Under the pieces are notes generated by a model that was not told the DNA's origin, searched no databases, and saw only the letters and a program-made list of their open reading frames with translations. A stretch of 64,000 nucleotides of DNA. Source: CBDBND01 sp965262665 (GTDB lineage Bacteria; Pseudomonadota; Alphaproteobacteria; Rhodospirillales; Rhodospirillaceae). The stretch covers positions 2,418,001 through 2,482,000 of the forward strand of contig CBDHFR010000004.1 in assembly GCA_965262665.1 (NCBI GenBank). Reading direction: 5' to 3'. Below, one piece after another: positions 18,325-26,466 of the stretch. The position numbers and the translations under genes are program-made. Position 1 is the first letter of the stretch. Every line of letters begins with the position of its first letter.

Positions 18325-19383
18325 TTATATGATGCCGTCTTTGCTAAGGCGTTCCAGCACCTCTTGCTGGCGCCGGACAAAGAACGGCCGATCGGGCACT
18401 TTCACTTCGCCGTCTTCCAACATGGCGTTGGGTTCGACAAACGTATGACGTCCGTACTCCTGGGCATAAATGGCAAACGGTTGCCGCGACAACAGATTGG
18501 TCATGCCTGAATGGGAGCGCACCTTGCGCAGGCTGTCCATATCCAACAGGGCACTGGCACAGAAGGTTTCCCCCGTATAGGCCTCGGCCAAAACCAACCC
18601 CTTATAGTCGACGATCTTTGACATGCCGCCGGTGGACTCTGCCGGTATGGAAATGCCTTGAATGCTCGCTGTATTGGAGGAGACCACATAGCACATGTTT
18701 TCAACGGCCCGGGCCCGTCGGCAGATTTCCTTGGGCGTCAGCATGGGTGCGCCCACTTCCGAGGTGGAATGGCAGAGAATTTCCATGCCCTTCATGGCGA
18801 GACAGCGGGCGATTTCCGGATAAAGGATTTCTTCTGAAGCAACGCAGCCGACTCTACCGATTTCCGTATCGGCTACAGGGAACACCGCATCGGCACCGTA
18901 GAGATCGAGATACTTATCCCAAACGTCATAGGGGCTCGGTGCGAATAGGGAAATTAAACGCCGGTAGCGCAGCACCACGTCACCATTGGAGCCGATAACG
19001 AAACAGGTTTGGAAATAGAGATCAGGAAAGTTGGGGTCCACTTCATAAACATTGCCGGACAAAAGACATTTGCGCTCCTGGGCAATCTTACTCAAGGCCT
19101 CGTATTCGGGACCATCCATTTCAATGGCTCCCAGTTCCTGCCAACGGGCGATAGGCTCGCCCATGGGAAAACTGGACAGGAAATATTCCGGCAGGACAAA
19201 CAGTTTCGTCTTGGTGCCGTTGAACCCCAGCGTAAACAAATCGATGGATTTTATCGACGTGCCGATCTCTTCGATCTGCTTGAGCATTTGCGCCGAGGCT
19301 TCGGCCCGGTCGGCGCAGTGGTTGACCGCATGACAGTCGACCTGCAGTGCCGTCGCCGTGAAAGTTGTGACTTGATCGGTCAT
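18325..19383 (-). CDS. Nitrilase-superfamily protein with altered catalytic residues
   Basis: 352 residues with the carbon-nitrogen hydrolase fold. The catalytic Glu is in FVLPEYFLSSF. Where the family has a Lys (Y-R-K), this protein has YRRLISL. Where the nucleophilic Cys is expected seven residues before the P-E of C-Y-D-L-R-F-P-E, it has Ser (VASEEILYPE). Two of three triad residues are therefore changed, although a nearby Cys (VGC) exists. It could be an outlier subfamily using Ser, or a non-catalytic binding protein. It leads the minus-strand group and is divergent from the Sel1-like gene at 19456. Confidence 0.8.
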   Translation of the reverse strand: MTDQVTTFTATALQVDCHAVNHCADRAEASAQMLKQIEEIGTSIKSIDLFTLGFNGTKTKLFVLPEYFLSSFPMGEPIARWQELGAIEMDGPEYEALSKIAQERKCLLSGNVYEVDPNFPDLYFQTCFVIGSNGDVVLRYRRLISLFAPSPYDVWDKYLDLYGADAVFPVADTEIGRVGCVASEEILYPEIARCLAMKGMEILCHSTSEVGAPMLTPKEICRRARAVENMCYVVSSNTASIQGISIPAESTGGMSKIVDYKGLVLAEAYTGETFCASALLDMDSLRKVRSHSGMTNLLSRQPFAIYAQEYGRHTFVEPNAMLEDGEVKVPDRPFFVRRQQEVLERLSKDGII

Positions 19384-19455
19384 GCACCCCTGCCCGTTTT
19401 ATTTTCTGCGGCATCGGGTGTATCAAGGGTTGGGTACGTGGGCAAGGGAGAGGCT

Positions 19456-20040
19456 ATGAATCGGGCGGTGATTGTAATTTTGGTTCTGGTCTTGGTGGAT
19501 GGCGCAGCCACTGCACAAGCGCCCCGAACCCGTTGCGACGACCTTGCTGCCCACCCCTCCGATACACAGAAAATAGCGCCCGGGGTGGAGCAGGAAAATT
19601 ACGACATCACGGCCGGTCGCGCAGTCTGTGCGGAGGCCTTGGCACAATTCCCTGACGAAGGCCGTTTTCACTATCAGTATGGCCGGTCGTATTTCTATAA
19701 CGACGACTATGAAGCCGCCCTACCCTACTTTGAGCGCGCCGCGGAACTGGGATCGGCTCAAGGACAGTTCGTTCTCGGTCTTGTGGTGATGGGCGGCTAC
19801 GTCAATGACCCGGACGAATGCCGGGCGGGAGAGCTGTGGTTGTCGGCGGCACGGCAGCGGCATCTCTATTCCAAAATTTACCTGCTGCAAAATTGGCTCG
19901 ACGGCATGTTTGAAGCCTGCGGCTTAGGCCTGACGAATGAAGAAGCCCAAGACCTATTGCAGCGTGCGGACGCTCTGGCGACCTGGGATCAAGCGCGCAA
20001 CGATTTGGCGCAATTGAAAGACGTCTGGCCCGACCGGTAA
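19456..20040 (+). CDS. Secreted Sel1/TPR-like repeat protein
   Basis: 194 residues: a signal peptide (MNRAVIVILVLVLVDGAATA) and helical repeats of TPR/Sel1 type (FHYQYGRSYFYNDDYEAALP, YFERAAELGSAQGQFVLGLV). Cys residues at both ends of the repeat region suggest disulphides. The ATG at 19456 has GGGAGAGG upstream; the open frame extends back to 19009 without supporting signals. Such proteins are usually periplasmic scaffolds. It stands alone, divergent from the nitrilase-like gene and convergent with the cupin gene. Confidence 0.7.
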   Translation: MNRAVIVILVLVLVDGAATAQAPRTRCDDLAAHPSDTQKIAPGVEQENYDITAGRAVCAEALAQFPDEGRFHYQYGRSYFYNDDYEAALPYFERAAELGSAQGQFVLGLVVMGGYVNDPDECRAGELWLSAARQRHLYSKIYLLQNWLDGMFEACGLGLTNEEAQDLLQRADALATWDQARNDLAQLKDVWPDR

Positions 20041-20046
20041 TTTAGG

Positions 20047-20522
20047 CTACAGACGCTCGGCCCCGACCACCACAACCAAAAGCACGGCCACTTCGTCGGT
20101 GCGGTTTTGCCAAGTGTGATTGTTGCCGGTCTGCACCAAAGTATCACCAACCCCAAGCGTAACTTCCTCCTTGTCCGTCACCAGCACGATCTCGCCGCGC
20201 AACACGGCGATGTAGTCCACACTCTCTGAGGTGTGCATGGGAATTTGTGGCGCGTTGGATCCACCGGGCAATTCCGCCGTGTAAAAGCGGGTGCCGGCAA
20301 TTTTTGCGGAAGGCGCCCCAAACCCGGATCGGTGACATCGTTGCGGATGGGAATGGGAGTCGGCACCTGCTCCGTCTGCCACAAGCGCACCATGCGGGCG
20401 CCGTTGAGATAGAGCACGTCTTCCGGTTCGCCGTCTTCCAAGACAAAGGATTGCCCGTCTTCCCCTTCTACGGTCAGGACCCGGCGGGTGGTGTGGACAA
20501 ATGGATCATTTGGCGTATCCAT
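20047..20522 (-). pseudogene. Cupin-domain protein, single-base frameshift
   Basis: The first frame from ATG 20522 (AAGGAG upstream) reads MDTPNDPFVHTTRRVLTVEG to DVTDPGLG. The second frame continues APSAKIAGTRFYTAELPGGS then a cupin barrel (IPMHTSESVDYIAVLRGEIV, VGDTLVQTGNNHTWQN). The switch occurs at a run of four G (about 20316-20319), where five would join the frames as LGAPSAK. The intact product would be about 158 residues. The metal-site residues H-T-x-x-S-x-D and H-T-W are visible. It may be a real lesion or a sequencing error. Confidence 0.8.
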
Positions 20523-20626
20523 CACAGTGCTCCTTGAACTTTTTTCTGGACCATCATGGGGCATGGCTTGGACTCCGTTCAAGCTGCCATTATGGTCCGC
20601 CCAACTTGGTAATGCTGTGACGGATA

Positions 20627-21526
20627 ATGTCATCACCACCTGAATCCATTCGACCTCTCCGCTCCTGGCTGTTCGCGCCCGGCAATCACCCACGCAAAGT
20701 GGAAAAGGTATTTCAGACCGGTGCGGACGCGGTGATTCTCGATCTTGAAGACGCCGTGGCCATTGCTGAAAAAGAAGCCACCCGCGCAGTCGTGCTGGAC
20801 GCACTAAACTCGGATCACCCGTGCCTGGGATATGTGCGTATCAATGCCATGGATACCGACTTCGCACCCGGTGATCTCGAGGCCATCGTTCAGCCGCAAG
20901 TGGATGGAGTCGTTTTGCCAAAAGTGGAAAGTGCTGCTGACCTGGTCAAAACAGACGAGATCATTTCCCGATTGGAAAAAGAACGGAATTTGCCACTCGG
21001 TGGCATCGACCTTCTCCCCATCATAGAGACCGCCAAAGGATTGCATTTTATCGATGACATTGCCTGTTCCGGGACGCGAGTAAAGCGACTCTCGTTTGGT
21101 GCGGGCGATTTCACCAAGGATATGGGCATCAAATGGAGCGGCGAAGAACAGGAATTGATTTATGCCCGCTCCCGCTTTGTTTTGGCATCCCGGGTCGCAG
21201 ACCTGGAACAGCCCATCGACACAGTGTTCATCGACTTGGCCGACGGTGAGCACTTCGAACAATCCGTTCACACCGCCCTCACCTTCGGATTTCAGGGTAA
21301 GCTGTGCATTCATCCCAAGCAGGTGCCCGTTGTGAATAATGTGTTCACGCCAACGGATAAGGAATTGGAACAGGCCAAAGCGATCATTACCGCATTTGAG
21401 GAGGCAGAAGCGTCGGGGTCCGCTTCTATTCAGGTCAATGGTTACTTTGTCGATTATCCTATTGTTGAAAAGGCTGAGCGGGTTGTGAAACTGGCTAAAG
21501 CCATCGCGGAGACCAACCCATGCTGA
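20627..21526 (+). CDS. HpcH/HpaI aldolase / CitE-like lyase
   Basis: 299 residues with the CitE/malyl-CoA-lyase TIM-barrel pattern: RSWLFAPGNHPRKVEK, DAVILDLEDAVAIAEK (metal-binding Glu/Asp), VVLPKVESAADL, LLPIIETAKGL, LSFGAGDFTKDMG and GKLCIHPKQVPVVN. Members cleave or form C-C bonds in acyl-CoA or 2-oxo acids using Mg2+. It overlaps the HpaB-like gene by 7 bp, so the two are co-translated. The exact substrate is unknown, and no CoA-transferase partner is present here. Confidence 0.85.
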   Translation: MSSPPESIRPLRSWLFAPGNHPRKVEKVFQTGADAVILDLEDAVAIAEKEATRAVVLDALNSDHPCLGYVRINAMDTDFAPGDLEAIVQPQVDGVVLPKVESAADLVKTDEIISRLEKERNLPLGGIDLLPIIETAKGLHFIDDIACSGTRVKRLSFGAGDFTKDMGIKWSGEEQELIYARSRFVLASRVADLEQPIDTVFIDLADGEHFEQSVHTALTFGFQGKLCIHPKQVPVVNNVFTPTDKELEQAKAIITAFEEAEASGSASIQVNGYFVDYPIVEKAERVVKLAKAIAETNPC

Positions 21527-23055
21527 TGACACCGGATGCCTATCGGGAGTCCTTACGGGCACTGTCCCCGGCGGTATACATCAACGGCGAATCCGTAGAC
21601 TCTGTTGCCGATGAACCGTTACTGGCGCCTGGGGTCAACGGCATCGCCCTGACCTATGAACTCGCCCAGCACCCTCAGCACGCCAAAGTTATGGCCGTTG
21701 AGGAACAAGCCAATGGACTCACAGTCAACCGCTTCACCCATATCAATCGCACGTCACAGGATCTGCTGGACAAACTGGAAGCGACACGTCTGGCCTGCCA
21801 GTACGCCGGCTGTGCCCAACGGTATTTGCAGCAGGACGCGTTAAACGCGGTCTTCGAGGCCACCTTCAGGATCGAGGCCGACGGTGTGGATGACCGACAC
21901 CAACGGTTCCTCGCTTACCTGAAAGACGTACAGGAGAAAGACCTCACCCTTGGCGCGGCCATGACCGACACCAAAGGGGATCGCTCCAAACGCCCCGGCG
22001 AGCAAACCAATAAGGATATGTATGTGCATATCGCTGAGCGACGCGCTGACGGCATCGTTATCCGCGGCGCCAAGGCCATCGTTACCGGCGCACCCTACGT
22101 GCACGAGTATTTGGTCATGCCTTGTCGGGCTATGACCGAAGCGGAGTCAGACTTTGCCGTAGCTTGCGCCGTGCCCATCGATGCGGAGGGCGTGACAGTC
22201 ATCGCTCGCCCGGCAGGACGTCCTGGACAGCCGGGCGCTAAATTCTCCGCTGTGTTTGCCCAGTCGGTGGGTGTGGTTCATTTCGACAATGTGTTTGTGC
22301 CTTGGGAAAAAGTGTTCGTCGACGGCCAAGTCGAAGCGGCCAAACATCTCACCCACAGTTTTGCCAGCCATCACCGCCACAGTTGTATCGGCGCGCGGGC
22401 CGGGTTCGGTGATCTGCTTATCGGTGCGGGAGCGCTAATGCTCGAAGCCAACGGCTTATCCTACGACTCAGCACCGCATCTGGCCGACCGCATGACTCAG
22501 CTCATTCGCATGGTCGAAGGCTTTTATGCCTGCGGTGTGGCCTCCTGTGTGTACGGTGACGCGGATGAGTCCGGCACAGCACGACCTCATCAAGTGTTTG
22601 CCAATGTCGGTAAACTGCTGCTCGCCAATCAAATTTACGACATGCATAAGATCGCCCATGAGGTGTCCGGCGGACTGGTGGTGGCCCTGCCCGAGCCCGA
22701 TGAAGACCACAATCCAGCGACTGCGGGGTCTTTGGCCGATCTCCTCAAGGGTCGAGATGATATTCCCTATGAACAGCGCGCCAATGTGGCCCGGTTGATC
22801 GAAGACCTGACCGCGTCTTACACCGGGGGTTGGTACTCCGTCATCAGCCTGCACGGTGGCGGGTCTCCTGCCGCCATGGAACTAGAGATTCTGCGCAACT
22901 ATCCCATTCCGTCGAAGCAGGACTTGGTGCAACGCTTGCTTGATCGAGGTGTGCTTGCGGCTGGTGACGAAACCGCGCCGGATAAGGATCCCGGGCGCTG
23001 CTGTGCTGCGGGGTGTGACACGGGATTACCTGGCCCGAAGCGCAGTTATTCCTGA
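21520..23055 (+). CDS. HpaB / 4-hydroxybutyryl-CoA dehydratase-family flavoprotein
   Basis: 511 residues matching the 4-hydroxyphenylacetate 3-monooxygenase/AbfD family: an N-terminal MTPDAYRESLRALSPAVYING, a flavin-domain core (KDMYVHIAERRADGIVIRGAK) and a C-terminal helical domain. In AbfD dehydratases a [4Fe-4S] cluster is held by Cys-Cys-His-Cys. Here, by my alignment, only one N-terminal Cys (GCAQRY) and the His (SHHRHSC) seem retained. This favours a flavin-dependent monooxygenase or another non-Fe-S member. It is coupled to the CitE-like gene. The C-terminal tail (CCAAGCD) is Cys-rich. Confidence 0.82.
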   Translation: MLMTPDAYRESLRALSPAVYINGESVDSVADEPLLAPGVNGIALTYELAQHPQHAKVMAVEEQANGLTVNRFTHINRTSQDLLDKLEATRLACQYAGCAQRYLQQDALNAVFEATFRIEADGVDDRHQRFLAYLKDVQEKDLTLGAAMTDTKGDRSKRPGEQTNKDMYVHIAERRADGIVIRGAKAIVTGAPYVHEYLVMPCRAMTEAESDFAVACAVPIDAEGVTVIARPAGRPGQPGAKFSAVFAQSVGVVHFDNVFVPWEKVFVDGQVEAAKHLTHSFASHHRHSCIGARAGFGDLLIGAGALMLEANGLSYDSAPHLADRMTQLIRMVEGFYACGVASCVYGDADESGTARPHQVFANVGKLLLANQIYDMHKIAHEVSGGLVVALPEPDEDHNPATAGSLADLLKGRDDIPYEQRANVARLIEDLTASYTGGWYSVISLHGGGSPAAMELEILRNYPIPSKQDLVQRLLDRGVLAAGDETAPDKDPGRCCAAGCDTGLPGPKRSYS

Positions 23056-23064
23056 AGACGTGCG

Positions 23065-23910
23065 TTAAAAGGGTACGGCCAGCTCTTCCGGCGGCAGGAT
23101 GGTCGTCCGCTTCATTAGACGGTCGTATTTGTTATCGAAATCGTCGCGCCGGTGCATCGTGCAGGCGTTGTCCCACAAAATCGCGTCCCCCACCTGCCAA
23201 TCGTGACGGTAAACGAATTCTGGTTGCACCGAGACTTCGAACAGCTCGTCCAGAACTGTGCGGTTTTCTTTTTCATCAAGCCCAACGATTTGCGTGGTCA
23301 TACCGGGGCAGACATACAAAGCTGGACGACCTGTAATGGGATGGGTGCGCACAACCGGATGGGTAACGTCTGGCGTTTTATTTTTGATCTCGTCTTTGGT
23401 CTTGATCGTGTGGTCCGTGTTGAAGTTGTCGTAAGACTGCACTGCCTGACATCCTTCGATCTTGCTCTTTAGATGATCCGGCGAGGCTTCATAAGCCCCG
23501 CACATATCAGCGAAATAGGTGCTGCCTCCTTCGGGTGGTATAGAAACGCTATAAAGAAGAGAGCCCACAGCCGGACGCGGCAGATAAATCTGATCGTAAT
23601 GCCAGTTGATTTCCGCGTTGGCCAAGCCGCCGATGGGTTTACCGTCTTTCTCGATATTGGACAGCACCAGAATTTCAGGATGATCCTGCGACAGCCATTC
23701 CTGGCGTACATGGATCTCCAGTTTGCCGAACCGGCGACTGAAGGAAATGAGGTCCTCTTCCTGCAGGTCTTGCCCCCGGAACAAAAGCAATTCGTGGTCG
23801 GCCCATGCCTGGCGAACGGCCGCAAATGCCTCCTCGTCCATATCGGCGGTGAGCTGAACCCCTTGGATTTCGGCACCGAAGGAGTCAGTCAACGGGCGGG
23901 TTGTGACCAT
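23065..23910 (-). CDS. TauD/TfdA-family Fe(II)/2-oxoglutarate dioxygenase
   Basis: 281 residues with the full TauD/TfdA pattern. H-x-D occurs in NWHYDQIYLPRP, the distal His in NACTMHRRDDF, the Arg that binds 2-oxoglutarate in DRLMKRTT, and the N-terminal GAEIQGVQLT and HELLLFRGQ are typical. Such enzymes hydroxylate and release sulfite, phenols or similar groups from small molecules using O2 and 2-oxoglutarate. It converges with the HpaB-like gene (9 bp apart). A degenerate IS481-type element lies upstream, starting 120 bp before its ATG. Confidence 0.88.
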   Translation of the reverse strand: MVTTRPLTDSFGAEIQGVQLTADMDEEAFAAVRQAWADHELLLFRGQDLQEEDLISFSRRFGKLEIHVRQEWLSQDHPEILVLSNIEKDGKPIGGLANAEINWHYDQIYLPRPAVGSLLYSVSIPPEGGSTYFADMCGAYEASPDHLKSKIEGCQAVQSYDNFNTDHTIKTKDEIKNKTPDVTHPVVRTHPITGRPALYVCPGMTTQIVGLDEKENRTVLDELFEVSVQPEFVYRHDWQVGDAILWDNACTMHRRDDFDNKYDRLMKRTTILPPEELAVPF

Positions 23911-24030
23911 GGGTTTTCCCTAATTTTTAAGGAATCCTAGAGCTACGGTGGCGCCATGCCCATATAGGTCCGGACAAATTTCCACCTACCGATCACGGCG
24001 TTTTGCAGAACCTTCATCTGTAGTGGTTCA

Positions 24031-25262
24031 GATGTGATCTGACAGTTGGCCGTTCTTCCGGCGGCCTCTGTTAGGTCAAGTTCAGTTCACGAACTTTTCC
24101 TTCCAGATTTCTTTGCCCTCGATCATGGTCTGGAACGGCGTTCTGCCGCAACACATTTTGCCCTGATGAGTGCGTTCCGTGTTGTAGTGATGTAGCCATT
24201 GATCCAGATCGTCCTGCAGCGCATCGACGCTGTCGTAGAGTCTTTTGCGGAACGCGACCTGGTAGAACTCCTGCAGCACGGTCTTGTGAAAGCGCTCGCG
24301 GATGCCGTTTGTTTGCGGTGATTTCACCTTGGTCTTGGTGTGGTCGATATCGTTGATGGCCAGGAAGAGCTGGTAGTCGTGCTTGTCCGCTCGCCCGCAG
24401 TATTCCGTGCCCCTGTCGGTCATGATCCGCAGCACAGGCAGGTCGTGCTCGTCATGGAACGGCAGCACCCGGTCATTGAGCAGGTCGGCGGCGGTGATCG
24501 GCGTCTTGGTGGTGTAGAGCTTGGCCTGCGCGACCTTGGAATAGGGATCGATATAGCTCTGCTGGTAGATCCGCCCCACCCCCTTCAGGGTGCCGACATA
24601 GAAGGTGTCCTGTGAACCCAGATAGCCGGGGTGGGCCGTTTCCACCTCGCCGCGGGCTTCGTCGTCGCGATTCTTCTTTTCCAAGGCCTGCACCTGGGCC
24701 TCGTATGTGGGCCTCGGTCAGGATGATGCCGTCCTCGGCGACCCTAGCCTCCAATGCTTTAAGGCGGGCCTTGAAGTTGGCCAGGTCATGCCGCAGCCAG
24801 ATCGAACGGACGCCTGAGGGCGAGACAAAGACACCCTGCTTGCGCAGCTCGTTGGAGGTGCGGGCCTGACCATAGGCCGGAAACTCCAGCGCGGATTTGA
24901 TCACCGCCTGCTCGGTGGCTTCACCGACGCGGTTGGCAAGATTGGGTTTGCGCCGGGTGCGCTCGAACAAGGCCTCGACGCCGCCTTCCTCAACCGCGGC
25001 CTTGTAGCGGTAAAAGGTGTCGCGCGACATGCCCATGACCTGGCAGGGACCTGGCAGGCCTTCGACACGTTGCCCAGTTCCTCGGCCAGATTCAGCAATC
25101 CAGTTTTGTGTTTGATGATCTTATCGGTAGTATTCAACATCGTGGTGTCCTCGTTTTGTGGTTGGTGTGCACCACCATCAAAACGGACAACCACCATCTC
25201 CATCAAGAGATGCGCCGCTCCCATTCCAGCTTGCTGGGAAGGGAGCGGTGTCAGATCACATC
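24031..25262 (-). mobile_element. IS481-family element, decayed, with intact 14-bp terminal inverted repeats
   Basis: Perfect inverted repeats gatgtgatctgaca at 24031-24044 and its complement at 25249-25262 bracket the transposase remnant. TGTGATCTGACA fits IS481-type termini as I know them. No clear target-site duplication is visible in the flanks (ttca / gcgacta). The element separates the TauD gene from the following hypothetical gene. It is probably immobile on its own because the transposase is broken, though the ends look usable. Confidence 0.8.
24082..25140 (-). pseudogene. IS481-family transposase with two frame-disrupting duplications
   Basis: Three frames together make an IS481 transposase. 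The N-terminus is MLNTTDKIIKHKTGLLNLAE. After a short duplicated stretch near 25040 comes MGMSRDTFYRYKAAVEEGGV (helix-turn-helix). After a second small duplication near 24705 (gaggccca repeated) comes the rve/DDE core, with the second Asp in MTDRGTEYCG, the Glu in IRERFHKTVLQEF, and the usual C-terminus NTERTHQGKMCCGRTPFQTM. The two duplications shift the frame, so no full-length product is expected. Confidence 0.82.
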
Positions 25263-25322
25263 GCGACTAACTCAGGTGAGTATACAAGACCTCTAGAACA
25301 TTCTGACCCGCAAGGCCCAGCC

Positions 25323-26021
25323 ATGTCCTTCACGACCTACCAAGGCCACATCCTGATCACCGAACCCGGGGGCGAAGCCCAGCTCTATGAGCGATTTCTG
25401 CTGACCGCCAATCCAGACGGCAGCCGCTCACTCAGGACCCTCACCCAATCGCCCAAAGGAGATCTGCTGCGCGATGCCAACCAGATGGCGGCCGAGAACT
25501 GGCGGCCGATCGAAGCCATCGGGCGGCTGTACTACAAGAACGAGGCGCACGGCTCCGTCATGCGTCGTGTGGTCGGAGACACCCTACATTCTTGGGTGTG
25601 GAATCAGAATACCGAGGTGGATTACGCCGCCTTCGATGCCCCACCTCATATGTCGATCGGCTACCACGCCATCATATTAGATTCTTGGAAGATGTGTTTT
25701 ATCGACCATGCCAACAAAGACCCTCAAGAAATCATGGTCCATTCCGTGTCCAATACCTGGAACGGAAGCACCCTTAGCCACGGCCAAAAAATCCCCAGCC
25801 AGGCACGCTATGACGGTACAGAAACATTAGACCTTCCCGCCGGTAGATATGATTGCGACCGGTATATCTGGGCGACGTCCTTCGGTAAGGAACTGCATGT
25901 CTGGAGCACCGGCCCTCACCGCATGCTCGCGCGCATGGTGGTCGCGTCCGGCGACAAGGAGGGCACCGTTTACGAGTTGGGTGAAATGACCGAAACAGAG
26001 ACGGTTTGGACCGGAGACTAG
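25323..26021 (+). CDS. Hypothetical protein, unrecognised family
   Basis: 232 residues, no signal peptide or membrane segment, rich in Trp and aromatic residues (HSWVWNQNTEVDYAAF, SVSNTWNGSTLSHGQ, DRYIWATSFGKELHVWSTG). It reads as a beta-rich fold, possibly a lipocalin-like or calycin-type ligand binder, but I do not recognise a named domain. ATG 25323 is chosen, following the IS481 end by about 60 bp, so its native promoter may have been displaced by the element. It converges with the small membrane protein gene. Confidence 0.65.
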   Translation: MSFTTYQGHILITEPGGEAQLYERFLLTANPDGSRSLRTLTQSPKGDLLRDANQMAAENWRPIEAIGRLYYKNEAHGSVMRRVVGDTLHSWVWNQNTEVDYAAFDAPPHMSIGYHAIILDSWKMCFIDHANKDPQEIMVHSVSNTWNGSTLSHGQKIPSQARYDGTETLDLPAGRYDCDRYIWATSFGKELHVWSTGPHRMLARMVVASGDKEGTVYELGEMTETETVWTGD

Positions 26022-26108
26022 AGTCTTATTGAGGCGGCGGTTTTCTTTGCGCCGCTGCATGACGCCGTTCTTCTTTCATCTTTTCCATATGCCGGTGGTG
26101 CTTGGCGG

Positions 26109-26360
26109 CTAATTTTTTTCCTTCTGCTTCTGCTTTTGGCTGTTGCGGACCACCACCAAAACAATGAGAAGCAGGAAACCGCCGATAAAATAACCCGCCC
26201 ATTCGCGCCCTATCATAATTTCGGCGTCGCTGCTGCCCATCGGTGTAGGACGAACTTGGGCTAAGGCGTTGGAGACATGAAATACAATCAACGCGGCTAT
26301 CATTGCCAACGTACAGCGGCATTTCTGCACAAAATCAATAAGGCTAAAGCGTTTGGTCAT
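26109..26360 (-). CDS. Small membrane protein
   Basis: 83 residues with two hydrophobic segments (LAMIAALIVFHVSNALA, possibly a signal peptide, and AGYFIGGFLLLIVLVVV) and a basic Gln/Lys tail (NSQKQKQKEKN). ATG 26360 is preceded by GGAGGGAAGG, a good ribosome site, which is the main reason to believe in the gene. No family is recognised. It lies about 100 bp downstream of the minus-strand amine oxidase pair and may be part of their transcript. Confidence 0.55.
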   Translation of the reverse strand: MTKRFSLIDFVQKCRCTLAMIAALIVFHVSNALAQVRPTPMGSSDAEIMIGREWAGYFIGGFLLLIVLVVVRNSQKQKQKEKN

Positions 26361-26466
26361 ATCCCTTCCCTCCGTTACCGAGGATAGAAGGCGGGACTTA
26401 TTTCGGCTTGAAACTATATCACGACCCTAGAAGTTTCGGAAATGAAGTGAAGAGTGAACATGAACC

